DNA of 64,000 nucleotides from Betaproteobacteria bacterium (GCA_020621865.1 JAHRYW010000009.1:1-64000); one strand, 5' to 3'; shown: positions 22,168 through 37,309, numbered from the stretch's first letter. The notes: generated by a model from the sequence alone, not told the origin. Made by a program: numbers and translations.

Positions 22168-22614
22168 TCAGGACTGGGCGTCGTCCGGATGGTCGCGGTG
22201 CGGGCAGGCGTCCTTGGTGCACTGGGCGTAGAGATAAAGCGCGTGGTCCTGGATGGCGAAGCCGCGTTCGGTGGCAATGGCGTTCTGGCGCTTCTCGATT
22301 TCCGGGTCGTAGAATTCTTCGACGCGGCCGCAATCGATGCAGACCAGGTGATCGTGGTGCTTGCCGCGGTTGATCTCGAACACCGCCTTGCCCGATTCGA
22401 AGAAGTGACGCTCCAGCAAACCGGCCTGTTCAAACTGGGTCAACACGCGATAGACGGTGGCCAGGCCGATGTCCATGTGCTCGGCGATCAGCATCCGGTA
22501 GACATCTTCGGCCGTCATGTGGCGTTGGGTGCTTTTCTCGAATAATTCGAGAATCTTCAGGCGGGGGAAGGTGGCTTTCAGCCCCATATTCTTGAGGCTT
22601 TGCGGATCGCTCAT
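22168..22614 (-). CDS. fur: ferric uptake regulator Fur
   Basis: Iron-dependent repressor, 148 residues. Begins [22 protein letters not shown], with [19 protein letters not shown] as recognition helix, [16 protein letters not shown] as the metal-binding region and a C-terminal [11 protein letters not shown]. It is divergent from bamE (a common proteobacterial arrangement) and is followed by the manganese exporter gene. Confidence 0.97.
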   Translation of the reverse strand: MSDPQSLKNMGLKATFPRLKILELFEKSTQRHMTAEDVYRMLIAEHMDIGLATVYRVLTQFEQAGLLERHFFESGKAVFEINRGKHHDHLVCIDCGRVEEFYDPEIEKRQNAIATERGFAIQDHALYLYAQCTKDACPHRDHPDDAQS

Positions 22615-22660
22615 GGCGGTGTTTCCAGAAATTGTTCGGTCAGGCGGAATGCCGATTTCG

Positions 22661-22673
22661 GGTATCATATACC
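22661..22673. promoter_or_regulatory. possible shared promoter/operator between fur and bamE
   Basis: Imperfect palindrome GGTATCATATACC midway in the 94-base gap between the divergent genes. TATCAT would serve as a -10 box for bamE. It does not match a full Fur box well, so autoregulation by Fur is not shown. Confidence 0.4.
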
Positions 22674-22708
22674 GCTTCAAAGCCGATTGAAAAACTCCGG
22701 AAACCCGA

Positions 22709-23994
<1,286 letters not shown>

Positions 23995-24000
23995 CTCTTG

Positions 24001-26571
24001 ATGAAATCCCGGCTGCTCGCGAAACAGCTTCAGGAAATCTTCGGCGGAGAAGGTGAGCCGCAATTCCGGCAGCTGATCGAGCAGGCCAGGGTAGCCGGAC
24101 AAGTCGCACTGGCCGACGGGATGGAGAAGCTGGTCGGCGTCGCCGACTCGACTTATCGCGCCTATGCCGGCCTCAATCTCAGCGGCTGGCATAGCAAGCT
24201 TTCCGGCGATGCGCTGACCGACTGGAATCTGTCGGCCGGCACCATCGATTCTGGGCGGCATTGGAAGCAGATGCTCGGCTACGCCGAGGAAAACATCGAC
24301 AACTCGATCGCCCAGTGGCAGCGCATGGTCCATCCCGACGATCTGCGGATGTTGCTGCAACGCATCGAGGCGCACCAGAAAAATCAGGACAGCCATTTCC
24401 AGGCCGAATGCCGCTTCAAGGCGCGCGACGGGCAATGGCGCTGGTTTCTGCTGCGCGGCGCCGTCGTCAGCCGCAATGCCGAAGGCGTTCCGATCCGCAT
24501 GCTGGTCCTGCAGCGTGACATCAGCGAGGTCAAGGCAGCCGAAGCAGCACTGATTTCGGCCAAGGAGGCCGCGGAGGCCGCGAATAAGGCGCGTGGTGCT
24601 TTTTTGGCCAACATGAGCCACGAGATCCGGACGCCGATGAACGGCATCATCGGCATGACCGAACTGGCGCTGGATACCCAGCTCGACGCCGAGCAGCGGC
24701 ATTACCTGAAAACCGTGAAGTCATCGGCGGAGGCGCTGCTGACCATCGTCAACGACATTCTCGATTTTTCCAAGATCGAAGCCGGCAAGATGGAATTCGA
24801 GGCCCTGGCCTTCTCGATCCACGACATCGTGCTGGAAGCGGTGCGGGTGCTCGCCGTCAGCGCCCACAAGAAGGGGCTGGAGCTGATCGCCGATGTTCGC
24901 CCGGAAGTGCCGGCGCGTATCGTCGGCGATCCGACCCGCTTGCGGCAGGTGATCATCAATCTGATCGGCAATGCCATCAAGTTCACCGAGCATGGCGAAG
25001 TGGTGCTCACGGTGGCCGTCGATCAGGCGACGGAACATTCCGTTTATCTGCGTTTCGACATTCGCGATACCGGAATCGGCGTGCCGGTCGACAAGCAGCA
25101 GGCCATCTTCCAGGCTTTTTCCCAGGCCGATGTGTCGACCACCCGGCGTTTCGGCGGTACAGGTCTCGGTCTGGCGATCAGTGCCCGGCTGGTGCAGTTG
25201 ATGGATGGCAAGATTTGGCTGGAAAGCACCCCGGGGGTCGGTTCGGTATTTTCGTTTACCGGCCGCTTTGGCGTCGATGCCACGGTGCTCACGCCAGCTG
25301 CCCAAACCCGCTTTGGTGGCCGGCGTGCGCTGGTCATCGAGGACAACGAGAGCGTCGGTCGCCATTTGATCGAGTTGCTGGACCGCCTTGGGGTGCAGGC
25401 GTCCCTGTCGGCTGACGGGGCGGCGGCGGTGGCCGCTATCGAGCGCAGCAGGGCCGTCGATTTTCCTTACGACTACGTGATCGCCGATGCCAACATGGAT
25501 GCTCCGGCCGGTTTCGCGCTGGCGGAAAACTGGGGCAGGTCGGCGCGCAAGGAAAAATTGCTGGTCATGCTGACGACGGAAAACCAGCGTCACGATCTGA
25601 GCCGCCTTCGCGAAATTGGTGTCTCGGCCCACCTCGTCAAGCCGGTTGGCGGTGCCGACCTGGTTGATGCACTGGCGCTCGCCGATGGTCCGGACGGCCT
25701 TGTGCTCGATGATTTCGTTCTGTCACAGATCGATTTTCAACAATCCTCGCCAGGCGAGGACTCGGCGCTCAATATCCTGTTGGTCGAAGACAATCCGGTC
25801 AACCAGGAGCTTGCTACCCGTCTGCTCGAGCGTCAGTCGCACCGCGTCACCCTGGCCAACAACGGGGCCGAGGCGATCGATCTGTTCGATAGTGGTCATT
25901 TCGACGTCATCCTGATGGACATGCAGATGCCCGTCATGGGTGGTGTCGAAGCGACCGAGGCCATTCGCTCCCGGGAAATGCGGCGCAGCTGGGTGGTTTC
26001 CCATGAGTTCCGTCCGGTGTATATCATCGCGATGACCGCCAACGCCATGGCCAGCGACAAGGATCGCTGCCTGGAGGCGGGTATGAACGACTATGTCGGC
26101 AAACCCTTGCGCCCGGCCGAACTGTTCGCAGCCCTCGACCGCGCCCGCGGTAGTGCCGAAGCCGGCAATGGATTGGACCTGATTGCGTTCGGCGCTGCTC
26201 CGACCGATGGCGAGAAAGGGCGGATAGATATCGCCGCGGCCTTGCGCGATATCGGCGATGTCGACCTGTTCGCCACCATGGCAGGCATGTTGCTGTCTGA
26301 GTGGGATGTCCATCTCGGGCGGATCAGGACGGCCATCGACGCGAAAGATGGCCATGAGGCGAGAATGCACGCCCATACAGTCAAGAGCTTGCTGGCCATG
26401 TTTCATGCCGAAACTGCCCGGCGTCGGGCGATGGAAATCGAGCAGGCGGCAGTGGCGGTCGAGAACGTCGACTGGTCGAATTGCAGGCGCCTCTATGCGG
26501 CGCTTCTTGAAGAAATGGCAGGGATCAAACCGATTTTGCAATGCTACGTCGAGACGCGTGTAATCCCTTGA
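24001..26571 (+). CDS. hybrid histidine kinase (PAS-HisKA-HATPase-REC-REC-HPt)
   Basis: Soluble multidomain sensor kinase of 856 residues with no transmembrane segment. PAS with PAC motif about 70-178, a short coiled linker, HisKA with [13 protein letters not shown] (phospho-His near 207), HATPase ([26 protein letters not shown]), a first receiver about 442-560 with a modified context ([19 protein letters not shown]), a second standard receiver about 590-715 ([29 protein letters not shown]) and a C-terminal HPt-like domain ([14 protein letters not shown]). BarA/ArcB-like phosphorelay layout. No partner regulator lies beside it. Start is the ATG at 24001, six bases after the dapB stop. Confidence 0.92.
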   Translation: MKSRLLAKQLQEIFGGEGEPQFRQLIEQARVAGQVALADGMEKLVGVADSTYRAYAGLNLSGWHSKLSGDALTDWNLSAGTIDSGRHWKQMLGYAEENIDNSIAQWQRMVHPDDLRMLLQRIEAHQKNQDSHFQAECRFKARDGQWRWFLLRGAVVSRNAEGVPIRMLVLQRDISEVKAAEAALISAKEAAEAANKARGAFLANMSHEIRTPMNGIIGMTELALDTQLDAEQRHYLKTVKSSAEALLTIVNDILDFSKIEAGKMEFEALAFSIHDIVLEAVRVLAVSAHKKGLELIADVRPEVPARIVGDPTRLRQVIINLIGNAIKFTEHGEVVLTVAVDQATEHSVYLRFDIRDTGIGVPVDKQQAIFQAFSQADVSTTRRFGGTGLGLAISARLVQLMDGKIWLESTPGVGSVFSFTGRFGVDATVLTPAAQTRFGGRRALVIEDNESVGRHLIELLDRLGVQASLSADGAAAVAAIERSRAVDFPYDYVIADANMDAPAGFALAENWGRSARKEKLLVMLTTENQRHDLSRLREIGVSAHLVKPVGGADLVDALALADGPDGLVLDDFVLSQIDFQQSSPGEDSALNILLVEDNPVNQELATRLLERQSHRVTLANNGAEAIDLFDSGHFDVILMDMQMPVMGGVEATEAIRSREMRRSWVVSHEFRPVYIIAMTANAMASDKDRCLEAGMNDYVGKPLRPAELFAALDRARGSAEAGNGLDLIAFGAAPTDGEKGRIDIAAALRDIGDVDLFATMAGMLLSEWDVHLGRIRTAIDAKDGHEARMHAHTVKSLLAMFHAETARRRAMEIEQAAVAVENVDWSNCRRLYAALLEEMAGIKPILQCYVETRVIP

Positions 26572-26573
26572 AT

Positions 26574-26603
26574 TTGCCTGAAAAGGCTATTTTCGGCTAA
26601 AAT
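26574..26603 (+). promoter_or_regulatory. sigma-70-type promoter of carAB
   Basis: TTGCCT (26574-26579), an 18-base spacer, and TAAAAT (26598-26603). It lies just after the hybrid kinase stop and upstream of the leader hairpin. Confidence 0.6.
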
Positions 26604-26623
26604 AGAAAGGTTAAAAAGCTCGA

Positions 26624-26647
26624 GCGGGGAGGCGCAAGCCTCCCCGC
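26624..26647 (+). promoter_or_regulatory. stable GNRA-loop hairpin in the carAB leader
   Basis: Perfect ten-base stem GCGGGGAGGC / GCCTCCCCGC closed by a GCAA tetraloop, starting about 15 bases after the predicted transcription start and ending 38 bases before the carA start. Only TT follows, so it is not a plain terminator. It may be a leader element, an mRNA stabiliser, or a weak terminator of the upstream kinase gene. Confidence 0.65.
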
Positions 26648-26685
26648 TTGGCACATGATAAGCAGAAAATAATTGGAGAGCCGAC

Positions 26686-27843
26686 GTGTCACTGCTGCCC
26701 TCATTCACACCCGCCATTCTCGCCCTCGCCGACGGAACGGTTTTCAAGGGCCAATCTATCGGCGCTGATGGCGTAACCAGTGGCGAAGTTGTGTTCAATA
26801 CCGCCATGTCCGGCTACCAGGAAATTCTCACCGATCCTTCCTACTGTCGCCAGATCGTCACTTTGACCTACCCGCATATCGGTAACACCGGTTGCAATGC
26901 GGAAGATTTTGAATCCCCCGCCAATTTCGCGGCTGGCCTGGTCATTCGCGACCTGCCGCTGGTGGCTTCGAACTGGCGCACCGAGGACGACCTGTCGTCC
27001 TACCTGAAGAAACACGGCATCGTTGCCATTGCCGGTATCGATACGCGCAAGCTGACCCGTATCCTGCGCGAAACGGGGGCCCAGGCAGGCTGCATCCTGG
27101 CCGGCGAAGTCGACGAGTCGAAGGCGCTGGCGCTGGCCCGGGCTTTCCCGGGGCTGGCTGGCATGGACCTGGCCAAGGTCGTTTCGGCCAAGGAAGGTTA
27201 CGCCTGGACGGAGGCCGAGTGGACGCTGGATGGTTACAAGGCTGCTGCCGACCCGCGCTTCCATGTCGTTGCCTACGATTTCGGCGTCAAGCGCAACATC
27301 CTGCGCATGCTCGCCGAGCGCGGCTGCAGACTGACCGTGGTGCCGGCCCAGACGCCGGCCGCCGAGGTGCTGGCGATGAATCCGGACGGCATCTTCCTGT
27401 CCAACGGTCCGGGCGACCCGGAGCCCTGCGATTACGCCATCGCCGCGATTCGCGAATTCCTTGAGCGCGGTGTGCCGACCTTCGGCATCTGCCTCGGCCA
27501 CCAGTTGCTGGCGCTGGCTTCCGGCGCCAAGACGATGAAGATGAAATTCGGTCACCATGGAGCCAATCACCCGGTCAAGGACCTCGATAGCGGCCAGGTG
27601 CTGATCACCAGCCAGAACCACGGTTTTGCCGCCGACATCGAGTCGCTGCCGGCCAACCTGCGGGTTACCCATGTCTCGCTGTTCGACGGTTCGCTGCAAG
27701 GCATCGCCCGCACCGACGTGCCGGCCTTCTCCTTCCAGGGGCATCCGGAAGCCAGCCCGGGTCCGCATGATGTGGCCTACCTGTTCGACCGCTTCCTCGA
27801 CACCATGACGCGCGGCGTTGCTGCCCTGCAACCGGCAAAATAA
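26686..27843 (+). CDS. carA: carbamoyl-phosphate synthase small subunit
   Basis: Glutamine amidotransferase subunit supplying ammonia to CarB for arginine and pyrimidine synthesis; 385 residues. GTG start with GGAGAG upstream. The class I amidotransferase domain has [22 protein letters not shown] (catalytic Cys) and [13 protein letters not shown] (catalytic His and Glu). Eleven bases separate it from carB. Confidence 0.97.
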   Translation: MSLLPSFTPAILALADGTVFKGQSIGADGVTSGEVVFNTAMSGYQEILTDPSYCRQIVTLTYPHIGNTGCNAEDFESPANFAAGLVIRDLPLVASNWRTEDDLSSYLKKHGIVAIAGIDTRKLTRILRETGAQAGCILAGEVDESKALALARAFPGLAGMDLAKVVSAKEGYAWTEAEWTLDGYKAAADPRFHVVAYDFGVKRNILRMLAERGCRLTVVPAQTPAAEVLAMNPDGIFLSNGPGDPEPCDYAIAAIREFLERGVPTFGICLGHQLLALASGAKTMKMKFGHHGANHPVKDLDSGQVLITSQNHGFAADIESLPANLRVTHVSLFDGSLQGIARTDVPAFSFQGHPEASPGPHDVAYLFDRFLDTMTRGVAALQPAK

Positions 27844-27854
27844 GCGAGAAACAT

Positions 27855-31061
<3,207 letters not shown>

Positions 31062-31072
31062 GACCAACCTGA

Positions 31073-31110
31073 ACCGCCGGGTAGCCCAGATTTTGGGCGC
31101 CGGCGGTTTT
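31073..31110 (+). terminator. Rho-independent terminator after carB
   Basis: Stem ACCGCCGG (31073-31080) with CCGGCGGT (31100-31107), an inner GCCCA/TGGGC helix and TTTTGCTTTT after it. It stands 12 bases past the carB stop and partly insulates greA. Confidence 0.82.
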
Positions 31111-31123
31111 GCTTTTGCTGGAA

Positions 31124-31155
31124 GAAAAAATGAGCAAAGTTCCGTTGACCGTAGC
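31124..31155 (-). repeat. GCTACGGTC element at the start of greA
   Basis: Core 31147-31155 on the minus strand, then AACGGA, ACTTT, GCTC, ATTTTTT. In greA it reads Leu-Thr-Val-Ala in codons 6-9. Its AT-rich part spans the greA ribosome binding site and ATG. Confidence 0.68.
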
Positions 31156-31606
31156 CGGTGCCGAGAAACTGCGTGAAGAATTGCATCGCCTGAAGACGGT
31201 GGATCGCCCGTGGGTGATCGCGGCCATCGCTGAAGCCCGTTCGCACGGCGACCTGTCGGAAAACGCTGAGTACGATGCGGCCAAGGAGCGCCAGGGCTTC
31301 ATCGAAGGGCGCATCCAGGAGGTCGAGGGTAAGCTGTCGCATGCCCAGATCATCGATCCCAAGCTGCTCGACGCCGATGGCCGTTGCGTCTTTGGTGCAA
31401 CGCTCGATCTGGAAGATCAGGATTCCGGTGATGCGGTGACCTACCAGATCGTCGGCGAGGACGAGGCCGACATCAAGATCGGCAAGATTTCCGTCAATTC
31501 GCCGATGGCCCGTGCCTTGATCGGCAAGTATGCCGGCGATATCGCCCAGGTCCAGGCGCCGGGTGGTTTGCGCGAATACGAAATCATCGATGTCCGCTAC
31601 GAGTAA
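31130..31606 (+). CDS. greA: transcription elongation factor GreA
   Basis: Rescues backtracked RNA polymerase by stimulating transcript cleavage; 158 residues. Begins [18 protein letters not shown]; the coiled-coil tip has the acidic pair in the [15 protein letters not shown] context, and the C-terminal FKBP-like domain includes [14 protein letters not shown]. The start is the ATG after GAAGAAAAA. The N-terminal codons overlap a dispersed element without altering the family's usual length. Confidence 0.96.
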   Translation: MSKVPLTVAGAEKLREELHRLKTVDRPWVIAAIAEARSHGDLSENAEYDAAKERQGFIEGRIQEVEGKLSHAQIIDPKLLDADGRCVFGATLDLEDQDSGDAVTYQIVGEDEADIKIGKISVNSPMARALIGKYAGDIAQVQAPGGLREYEIIDVRYE

Positions 31607-31609
31607 TTG

Positions 31610-32071
31610 ATGCGGGGCTGGTCCGAGGGCCTTTACGCAATAGTCATCGCCCTGTGGGTCGGTGGCCTGTGGGCGATCGGTTATCTGGCGGCACCGGTCT
31701 TGTTCGCCAGCCTGGGCGATCGGCAGCTCGCCGGCATGGTGGCCGGCAAGCTGTTCGCACTGATCGGCTGGATCGGCTTGGGTGGTGCGGTTTACCTGCT
31801 GGTCTTCCTGACTTCCCGCTGGGGCAGCCAGGTGTTCAAGCGAGCGGTATTCTGGCTGGTGCTCGTGATGGCGCTGCTGACGGCGGCCAGCCAGTTCGGT
31901 ATCCAGCCCTTGATGGCGCAGTTGAAGGCCGACGCGCTACCGCGCGAGGTCATGGAAAGTGTCTTGCGTGACCGCTTTGCCGCCTGGCACGGCGTGTCCA
32001 GCATCCTCTACCTAGTGCAGAGTGTGCTGGGCCTGTGGCTGGTCGTCTGGAGCGGTCGCGGGCTGCGGTGA
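31610..32071 (+). CDS. DUF4149 membrane protein
   Basis: Inner-membrane protein of 153 residues with four hydrophobic segments (about 8-30, 45-67, 76-98, 128-149). Typical of small DUF4149 proteins found between greA and yhbY in betaproteobacteria; function unknown. Begins four bases after the greA stop, so probably cotranscribed with it. Converges tail-to-tail with yhbY with no gap (stop 32071, yhbY stop begins 32072). Confidence 0.8.
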   Translation: MRGWSEGLYAIVIALWVGGLWAIGYLAAPVLFASLGDRQLAGMVAGKLFALIGWIGLGGAVYLLVFLTSRWGSQVFKRAVFWLVLVMALLTAASQFGIQPLMAQLKADALPREVMESVLRDRFAAWHGVSSILYLVQSVLGLWLVVWSGRGLR

Positions 32072-32428
32072 TCAGCCCTGGTGGGCGCGCTTGGTCTTGC
32101 GCGGTTCGGAGCGTTTCGAATTTTGGCTTTTTTTGCCATCGACCGTAGCATTGGCGTTCGGATTCGGCCGGTAGACGACCAGCAGCTTGCCGATGTGCTG
32201 GATCGGAGCAGCTTCCAGTTGGGCGCAGATTTGTTCGTAGTAAGCGATCCGGTCGTCGCGGCTGTCGCCATAGACGCGGATCTTGATCAGCTGGTGGGCC
32301 TTCAGGCAGGTGTCGATTTCCTTGAGCACCGAGTCGGTCAGGCCGTTTTCGGCAATCGAGACGACGGGATTCAGGTTGTGTGCCTGGGCACGCAGTTCAC
32401 TGCGTTGGGCAGACGATAATTGCAGCAT
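32072..32428 (-). CDS. yhbY: YhbY-family CRM-domain RNA-binding protein
   Basis: Ribosome-assembly RNA-binding protein associated with pre-50S particles, 118 residues. CRM domain about 1-92 with the [11 protein letters not shown] and KIRVYG segments and the GKLLVVYRP end. A basic C-terminal tail of about 25 residues ([15 protein letters not shown]) goes beyond the E. coli length of 97. The tail-proximal codons NATVDGKK are a GCTACGGTC element. Divergent from rlmE with a 31-base gap, as in E. coli. Confidence 0.93.
   Translation of the reverse strand: MLQLSSAQRSELRAQAHNLNPVVSIAENGLTDSVLKEIDTCLKAHQLIKIRVYGDSRDDRIAYYEQICAQLEAAPIQHIGKLLVVYRPNPNANATVDGKKSQNSKRSEPRKTKRAHQG
32119..32152 (-). repeat. 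GCTACGGTC element inside yhbY
   Basis: In the yhbY sense: AAT, core (32141-32149) as GCT ACG GTC, GATGGC, seven A, GCC, AAAATT. A full-architecture copy in the C-terminal extension of the protein. Confidence 0.82.
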
Positions 32429-32459
32429 AGTAAACCTTTCAAAAACGGCATTTTACCGA

Positions 32460-33077
32460 ATGAAAAGAACCAGAACCAGTAAAGCTTGGATGCGCGAGCA
32501 TATCAACGATCCCTACGTCCAGCTTGCGAAGAAGGAAGGCTGGCGTTCGCGCGCCGCATTCAAGCTGATGGAGATCGACGACAAGGATCTGCTGCTCAAG
32601 CGTGGCGAGGTCGTCGTCGACCTCGGCGCGACCCCGGGCGGCTGGTCGCAGGTCGCCGTCAAGCGGGTCGGCGACGGTGGGCTGGTCTTCGCCCTCGATC
32701 TGCTGGAGATGGAGCCTATCCACGGCGTCCATTTCATCCAGGGGGATTTCCGCGAGGACGAGGTGCTGCGCCAACTGGAAGAAAAGCTGGGCGAACGCCG
32801 GGTCGGGCTTGTAATGTCGGACATGGCCCCCAATATGTCCGGTGTACCGCTGGTTGATCAGGCGCGCGTCATGCACCTGGCGGAACTGGGGTTGGAGTTT
32901 TGCCGCGCTCACCTGAAACCGGAAGGCGCTTTTCTGGTCAAAGTTTTCCAAGGCTCCGATTACGAAACCTTTTTGCGCTCGATGCGCGAAACGTTCAAGA
33001 CCGTCGGAGTCAGGAAACCGGACGCTTCGCGCGACCGTAGCCCGGAGCTTTATTTGCTCGGGCGCACATTGCGCTGA
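32460..33077 (+). CDS. rlmE: 23S rRNA 2'-O-ribose U2552 methyltransferase RlmE
   Basis: FtsJ-type SAM-dependent methyltransferase, 205 residues. [13 protein letters not shown] is the SAM-binding motif; the K-D-K-E tetrad lies in [25 protein letters not shown] and [12 protein letters not shown]. Upstream of ftsH, as in E. coli. Confidence 0.96.
   Translation: MKRTRTSKAWMREHINDPYVQLAKKEGWRSRAAFKLMEIDDKDLLLKRGEVVVDLGATPGGWSQVAVKRVGDGGLVFALDLLEMEPIHGVHFIQGDFREDEVLRQLEEKLGERRVGLVMSDMAPNMSGVPLVDQARVMHLAELGLEFCRAHLKPEGAFLVKVFQGSDYETFLRSMRETFKTVGVRKPDASRDRSPELYLLGRTLR
33033..33041 (-). repeat. GCTACGGTC core inside rlmE (no AT-rich tail)
   Basis: Exact 9-base core on the minus strand, reading Arg-Asp-Arg-Ser in rlmE. 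The flanks lack A-tracts, so this may be a chance match or a degenerate copy. Confidence 0.35.
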
Positions 33078-33132
33078 GAGTTTTGTTTAGAATGGCATTT
33101 TTATCGCTCGACGCTGCAGAAGGAGAGCAAGC

Positions 33133-35016
33133 TTGAACAACATGTTCAAAAACCTCGCAATCTGGCTGGTCATCGGCCTAGTGCTGATGACGGTATTCAA
33201 CCAGTTCAACAACCGCCAGGTTGCGACGGGAGCAGTCGAATACTCGCAGTTCATTGAAGAAGTGAAAGCTGGCCGCATTTCCAAGGTGGTCATGGAAGGT
33301 CGCACGCTGAAAGCGACGACCAGCGAAGGCAAACGCATCACCTCCTACGCGCCGCCCGATCTCTGGCTGGTCTCCGATCTGCTGAAGAACGGCGTCAAGA
33401 TCGAGGCCAAACCGGAAGAGGAACCGTCCTTCCTGATGAACCTGTTCGTCAGCTGGTTCCCGATGCTGCTGCTGATCGGCGTCTGGGTCTTCTTCATGCG
33501 CCAGATGCAGGGCGGTGGCAAGGGTGGTGCATTCTCGTTCGGCAAGTCGAAGGCGAGAATGACCGACGAAGCCCAGAACACGATTACTTTCGTCGATGTT
33601 GCCGGTTGCGACGAGGCCAAGGAAGAAGTCCAGGAAATAGTTGATTTCCTGCGCGATCCTTCCAAGTTCCAGAAGCTCGGCGGCCGCATTCCCAAGGGCG
33701 TGCTGATGGTCGGCAATCCCGGTACCGGCAAGACCTTGCTTGCCAAGGCGATCGCCGGCGAAGCCAAGGTGCCATTCTTCAGCATTTCCGGTTCCGATTT
33801 TGTTGAAATGTTCGTCGGCGTCGGTGCTGCCCGCGTCCGCGACATGTTTGAGAACGCCAAGAAGCACGCACCGTGCATCATCTTCATCGACGAAATCGAC
33901 GCGGTCGGCCGCCATCGCGGTGCCGGCCTGGGCGGCGGCAACGACGAGCGCGAACAGACGCTGAACCAGCTGCTGGTCGAGATGGACGGTTTCGAAGGTC
34001 ATACCGGCATTATCGTGATCGCCGCAACCAATCGTCCGGACATCCTCGACCCCGCGCTGCTGCGCCCGGGCCGCTTCGATCGCCAGGTTGTCGTACCGCT
34101 GCCGGATATCCGCGGCCGTGAGGAAATCCTCAAGGTGCATATGCGCAAGGTGCCGATCGCCGGTGACGTCAAGGCTGACGTTATCGCTCGCGGTACGCCC
34201 GGCTTCTCCGGTGCCGATCTGGCCAACCTGGTCAATGAGGCAGCGCTGTTTGCCGCTCGCCGCAACAAGCGCCTGGTCGATATGGACGACTTCGAGATGG
34301 CCAAGGACAAGATCATGATGGGCGCCGAGCGGCGCAGCATGGTCATGACCGAGGACGAAAAGATGAACACGGCCTACCACGAGTCCGGTCATGCCGTGGT
34401 CGCCAAACTGGTGCCCAAGTCCGATCCGGTGCACAAGGTCACGATCATTCCGCGTGGCCGCGCCTTGGGCTTGACCATGCAATTGCCGGAACAGGACCGC
34501 TACGCCTACGATCGCGAATACCTGATGAGCCGCATTGCGGTGTTGTTCGGTGGTCGCATCGCCGAAGAACTGTTCATGAACCAGATGACTACGGGCGCTT
34601 CCAACGACTTCGAGCGGGCGACCGCGATGGCGCGCGACATGGTTACCCGCTACGGCATGTCCGATCTCGGTGTGATGGTTTATGGCGAGAACGATGGCGA
34701 AGTTTTCCTTGGCCGCTCGGTGACCCAGCACAAGAACGTTTCCGAAGCGACGATGCAGAAGGTCGACGCCGAAATTCGCCGCATCATCGACCAGCAGTAC
34801 GCCTTGGCGCGCCAGTTGCTCGATGACAACCGCGACAAGGTCGAGGCGATGACCAAGGCCTTGCTTGAATGGGAAACCATCGACGCCGACCAGATCGACG
34901 ACATCATGGCCGGCAAGCCGCCGCGTCAGCCCAAGCCGTCGCAGGGTTTGCCCCGCTCCGGTACGCCGAGCGACACGCCGCCTGGAGCCGAGCCGAGCGC
35001 CACTGCGGCGGCCTGA
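33133..35016 (+). CDS. ftsH: ATP-dependent zinc metalloprotease FtsH
   Basis: Membrane-anchored AAA+ protease that degrades misfolded membrane proteins and regulators such as LpxC and RpoH; 627 residues. TM1 about 6-23, periplasmic part about 24-99, TM2 about 100-122. Walker A GNPGTGKT near 194, Walker [22 protein letters not shown], and the zinc motif HESGH at 416-420. TTG start at 33133 with AGAAGGAGA upstream; an ATG nine bases later is a possible alternative. Ends in a terminator. Confidence 0.97.
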   Translation: MNNMFKNLAIWLVIGLVLMTVFNQFNNRQVATGAVEYSQFIEEVKAGRISKVVMEGRTLKATTSEGKRITSYAPPDLWLVSDLLKNGVKIEAKPEEEPSFLMNLFVSWFPMLLLIGVWVFFMRQMQGGGKGGAFSFGKSKARMTDEAQNTITFVDVAGCDEAKEEVQEIVDFLRDPSKFQKLGGRIPKGVLMVGNPGTGKTLLAKAIAGEAKVPFFSISGSDFVEMFVGVGAARVRDMFENAKKHAPCIIFIDEIDAVGRHRGAGLGGGNDEREQTLNQLLVEMDGFEGHTGIIVIAATNRPDILDPALLRPGRFDRQVVVPLPDIRGREEILKVHMRKVPIAGDVKADVIARGTPGFSGADLANLVNEAALFAARRNKRLVDMDDFEMAKDKIMMGAERRSMVMTEDEKMNTAYHESGHAVVAKLVPKSDPVHKVTIIPRGRALGLTMQLPEQDRYAYDREYLMSRIAVLFGGRIAEELFMNQMTTGASNDFERATAMARDMVTRYGMSDLGVMVYGENDGEVFLGRSVTQHKNVSEATMQKVDAEIRRIIDQQYALARQLLDDNRDKVEAMTKALLEWETIDADQIDDIMAGKPPRQPKPSQGLPRSGTPSDTPPGAEPSATAAA

Positions 35017-35034
35017 TGGTCCGACTGTTTTAAC

Positions 35035-35064
35035 GGCCGGGAGCTTGCTCCCGGCCTTTTGTTT
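35035..35064 (+). terminator. Rho-independent terminator after ftsH
   Basis: Ten-base stem GGCCGGGAGC (35035-35044) / GCTCCCGGCC (35047-35056), then TTTTGTTTTT. It lies directly before the folP start. Confidence 0.9.
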
Positions 35065-35071
35065 TTCTGAA

Positions 35072-35908
35072 ATGACAAATCTACGCTGCGGCAAATTTCG
35101 CCTTTCCCTCGATCGCCCGTTGGTGATGGGCATCGTCAATCTGACTCCGGATTCGTTTTCCGGCGATGGGTTGACCGGTGATGTCGATCGGGCCATTTCC
35201 CATGCCCGGTACCAGTTCGAAGCCGGTTCGGACATCCTTGATATCGGTGCCGAATCGTCACGCCCGGGTGCCATTCCTACGCCCGAAGACGAGGAATTGC
35301 GCCGCCTGTTGCCAGTCCTGCGCGAAATAACCACCTGGGGCGTGCCGGTGTCGGTCGATACCTACAAGCCGGCGGTCATGCGTGCGGCGCTGGCGGCTGG
35401 GGCGACGATGATCAATGACATCACCGGCATGTCCGATCCGGACGCCTTGGCGGCGGTTGCAGACAGTGATTGCGCAGTTTGCGTCATGCACATGAAGGGC
35501 GAACCGGGCACGATGCAGCAGGCGCCAGTTTACGGTGATGTCGTCGCCGAGGTCGGCAGCTTCCTGCAGAGTGCTGTCGCCAGATGTCGGGGGGCGGGGG
35601 TGGCTGATGATCGACTGGTCATTGATCCCGGCTTCGGTTTTGGCAAGACGCTGGATCACAATTTAGCCCTTTTTAGGGCGCTGACCGTAGCATTTGGCAG
35701 GGATCTGCCAATTCTCGTTGGCGTCTCGCGAAAAACGATGCTTGGCACGATCACCGGGCGTCCAGTGGATCAGAGGCTGGTGGCCAGCGTCGCGGCGGCG
35801 CTGCTTGCCGCGCAAAAAGGTGCGAAAATACTACGCGTGCATGATGTGGCTGCAACCCGGGATGCCTTGGCAGTCTGGGCAGCTATCGAACAAGGGAGTC
35901 AGCAATGA
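35072..35908 (+). CDS. folP: dihydropteroate synthase
   Basis: Condenses 6-hydroxymethyl-dihydropterin diphosphate with p-aminobenzoate in folate synthesis; 278 residues. [16 protein letters not shown] and [11 protein letters not shown] (pterin site), [17 protein letters not shown] and [12 protein letters not shown] are all present. Start ATG at 35072. A full dispersed element sits in the [11 protein letters not shown] region. The stop overlaps the glmM start. Confidence 0.96.
   Translation: MTNLRCGKFRLSLDRPLVMGIVNLTPDSFSGDGLTGDVDRAISHARYQFEAGSDILDIGAESSRPGAIPTPEDEELRRLLPVLREITTWGVPVSVDTYKPAVMRAALAAGATMINDITGMSDPDALAAVADSDCAVCVMHMKGEPGTMQQAPVYGDVVAEVGSFLQSAVARCRGAGVADDRLVIDPGFGFGKTLDHNLALFRALTVAFGRDLPILVGVSRKTMLGTITGRPVDQRLVASVAAALLAAQKGAKILRVHDVAATRDALAVWAAIEQGSQQ
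35660..35694 (-). repeat. GCTACGGTC element inside folP
   Basis: Minus strand: AAAT, core 35683-35691, AGCGCCCT, five A, GGGC, TAAATT. In folP it reads Leu-Thr-Val-Ala-Phe. The central part GCCCT/AGGGC can also pair as a small hairpin. Confidence 0.8.
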
Positions 35909-37257
35909 GTAGAAAATATTTCGGTACCGACGGCGTTCGGGGGCGGGTCGGCCAGGCGCCAATCACGCCTGATTTTGTAATGCGGCTTGGCTATTCGGCT
36001 GGCAAGGCCTTGCTTGAGCAGGGTGGCATGCCGGCCGGTGATACACCGGCGGTGCTGATCGGCAAGGACACCCGTCTGTCCGGTTACATGCTCGAATCGG
36101 CCCTGGAGGCTGGTTTTTCGGCTGCCGGCGTCGAGGTTTGCCTGGTCGGCCCGCTACCGACGCCGGCAGTTGCCTACCTGACCCGCGCCCTGCGCCTGCA
36201 GGCCGGTATCGTTATCTCTGCCTCCCACAACCCCTACTACGACAACGGCATCAAATTCTTCTCGTCGCAGGGTACCAAGCTGCCCGATAAAGTCGAAGCG
36301 GCCATCGAGGCCGGTATCGATCAGCCCATGACCTGTGCCCAGCCGGCCGCTCTTGGCCGGGTGCGTCGCATCGAGGATGCGCGTGGTCGTTACATCGAAT
36401 TCTGCAAGAGCACCTTTCCCAATGACCTTGACCTGCGTGGCCTGAAAATTGTCGTCGATTGCGCTCATGGTGCGGCTTATCACATCGCACCGGCGGTCTT
36501 CCATGAGTTGGGGGCCGAGGTGGTCAGCATTGGGGTGCAACCGAATGGCCTGAATATCAACGATGCCGTCGGTGCCACGGCGCCCAAGGCCTTGTGCGAG
36601 GCGGTGCTGGCCAATCGCGCCGACCTTGGCATTGCGCTCGATGGCGATGCCGACCGCCTGCAAATGGTCGATGCCGAAGGCAACCTCTACGATGGTGACC
36701 AACTGCTGTTCGCTATCGTCCGTAGCCGCGCCCGCAATGCACAGGTCAAGGGGGTGGTCGGTACGCTGATGACCAACCTGGCCCTCGAGCACGCACTTGC
36801 CAAACTGAATATTCCCTTTGCTCGCGCTGCGGTGGGTGACCGCTATGTGGTCGAGATGCTCAACGAAAAGGGCTGGCTCTATGGTGGCGAGAATTCCGGT
36901 CATATCCTGACCCTCGACCGCCACACCACCGGCGACGGTATTGTTGCCGCCTTGCAGGTGCTTGCTGCCCTGCGCGAGGCTGGCGGTGATCTAAAGAGTC
37001 TTCTCGGGGATCTGGAGCTTTATCCCCAGAAACTGATCAACGTACCGGTAACAAAGGGGTTTGCCTGGAAGGATCATCCTGCCATAGCAACTGCGCAAGC
37101 TGCTACCGAAAAGGCAATGGCCGGACGGGGGAGGGTGCTGCTGCGTGCCTCGGGAACAGAGCCTTTGCTCCGCGTGATGGTCGAAGGCGAGGATGCGGCG
37201 GAAGTCTTGAGTGCCGCCGAGAACCTGGCTGCCGTCGTCCGCGAGTCGGCCCAGTGA
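35905..37257 (+). CDS. glmM: phosphoglucosamine mutase
   Basis: Converts glucosamine-6-phosphate to glucosamine-1-phosphate for UDP-GlcNAc synthesis; 450 residues. [11 protein letters not shown] opening, phosphoserine site [12 protein letters not shown] near residue 104, metal loop [13 protein letters not shown], sugar-binding GGENSGH and phosphate-binding [15 protein letters not shown] overlaps the folP stop by four bases. Confidence 0.97.
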   Translation: MSRKYFGTDGVRGRVGQAPITPDFVMRLGYSAGKALLEQGGMPAGDTPAVLIGKDTRLSGYMLESALEAGFSAAGVEVCLVGPLPTPAVAYLTRALRLQAGIVISASHNPYYDNGIKFFSSQGTKLPDKVEAAIEAGIDQPMTCAQPAALGRVRRIEDARGRYIEFCKSTFPNDLDLRGLKIVVDCAHGAAYHIAPAVFHELGAEVVSIGVQPNGLNINDAVGATAPKALCEAVLANRADLGIALDGDADRLQMVDAEGNLYDGDQLLFAIVRSRARNAQVKGVVGTLMTNLALEHALAKLNIPFARAAVGDRYVVEMLNEKGWLYGGENSGHILTLDRHTTGDGIVAALQVLAALREAGGDLKSLLGDLELYPQKLINVPVTKGFAWKDHPAIATAQAATEKAMAGRGRVLLRASGTEPLLRVMVEGEDAAEVLSAAENLAAVVRESAQ

Positions 37258-37279
37258 GCAGGGGGATCTGCGGTTGATA

Positions 37280-37309
37280 TTGACCGCAAAATGCCCGGAT
37301 CGTTATAAT
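37280..37309 (+). promoter_or_regulatory. sigma-70 promoter upstream of tpiA
   Basis: TTGACC (37280-37285), an 18-base spacer and a perfect TATAAT (37304-37309), 35 bases before the tpiA start. It may drive tpiA-secG and contribute to tRNA-Leu and nuo transcription. Confidence 0.82.

Noticed and set aside
22661-22673. Fur box in the fur-bamE gap
   Set aside because: The palindrome GGTATCATATACC matches the 19-bp Fur consensus too poorly to call; kept only as a possible promoter/operator.
26541-26553. AATGCTACGTCGA near the end of the hybrid kinase gene, like a dispersed-element core
   Set aside because: One base is missing from the core and no A-tracts follow it at the right spacing.
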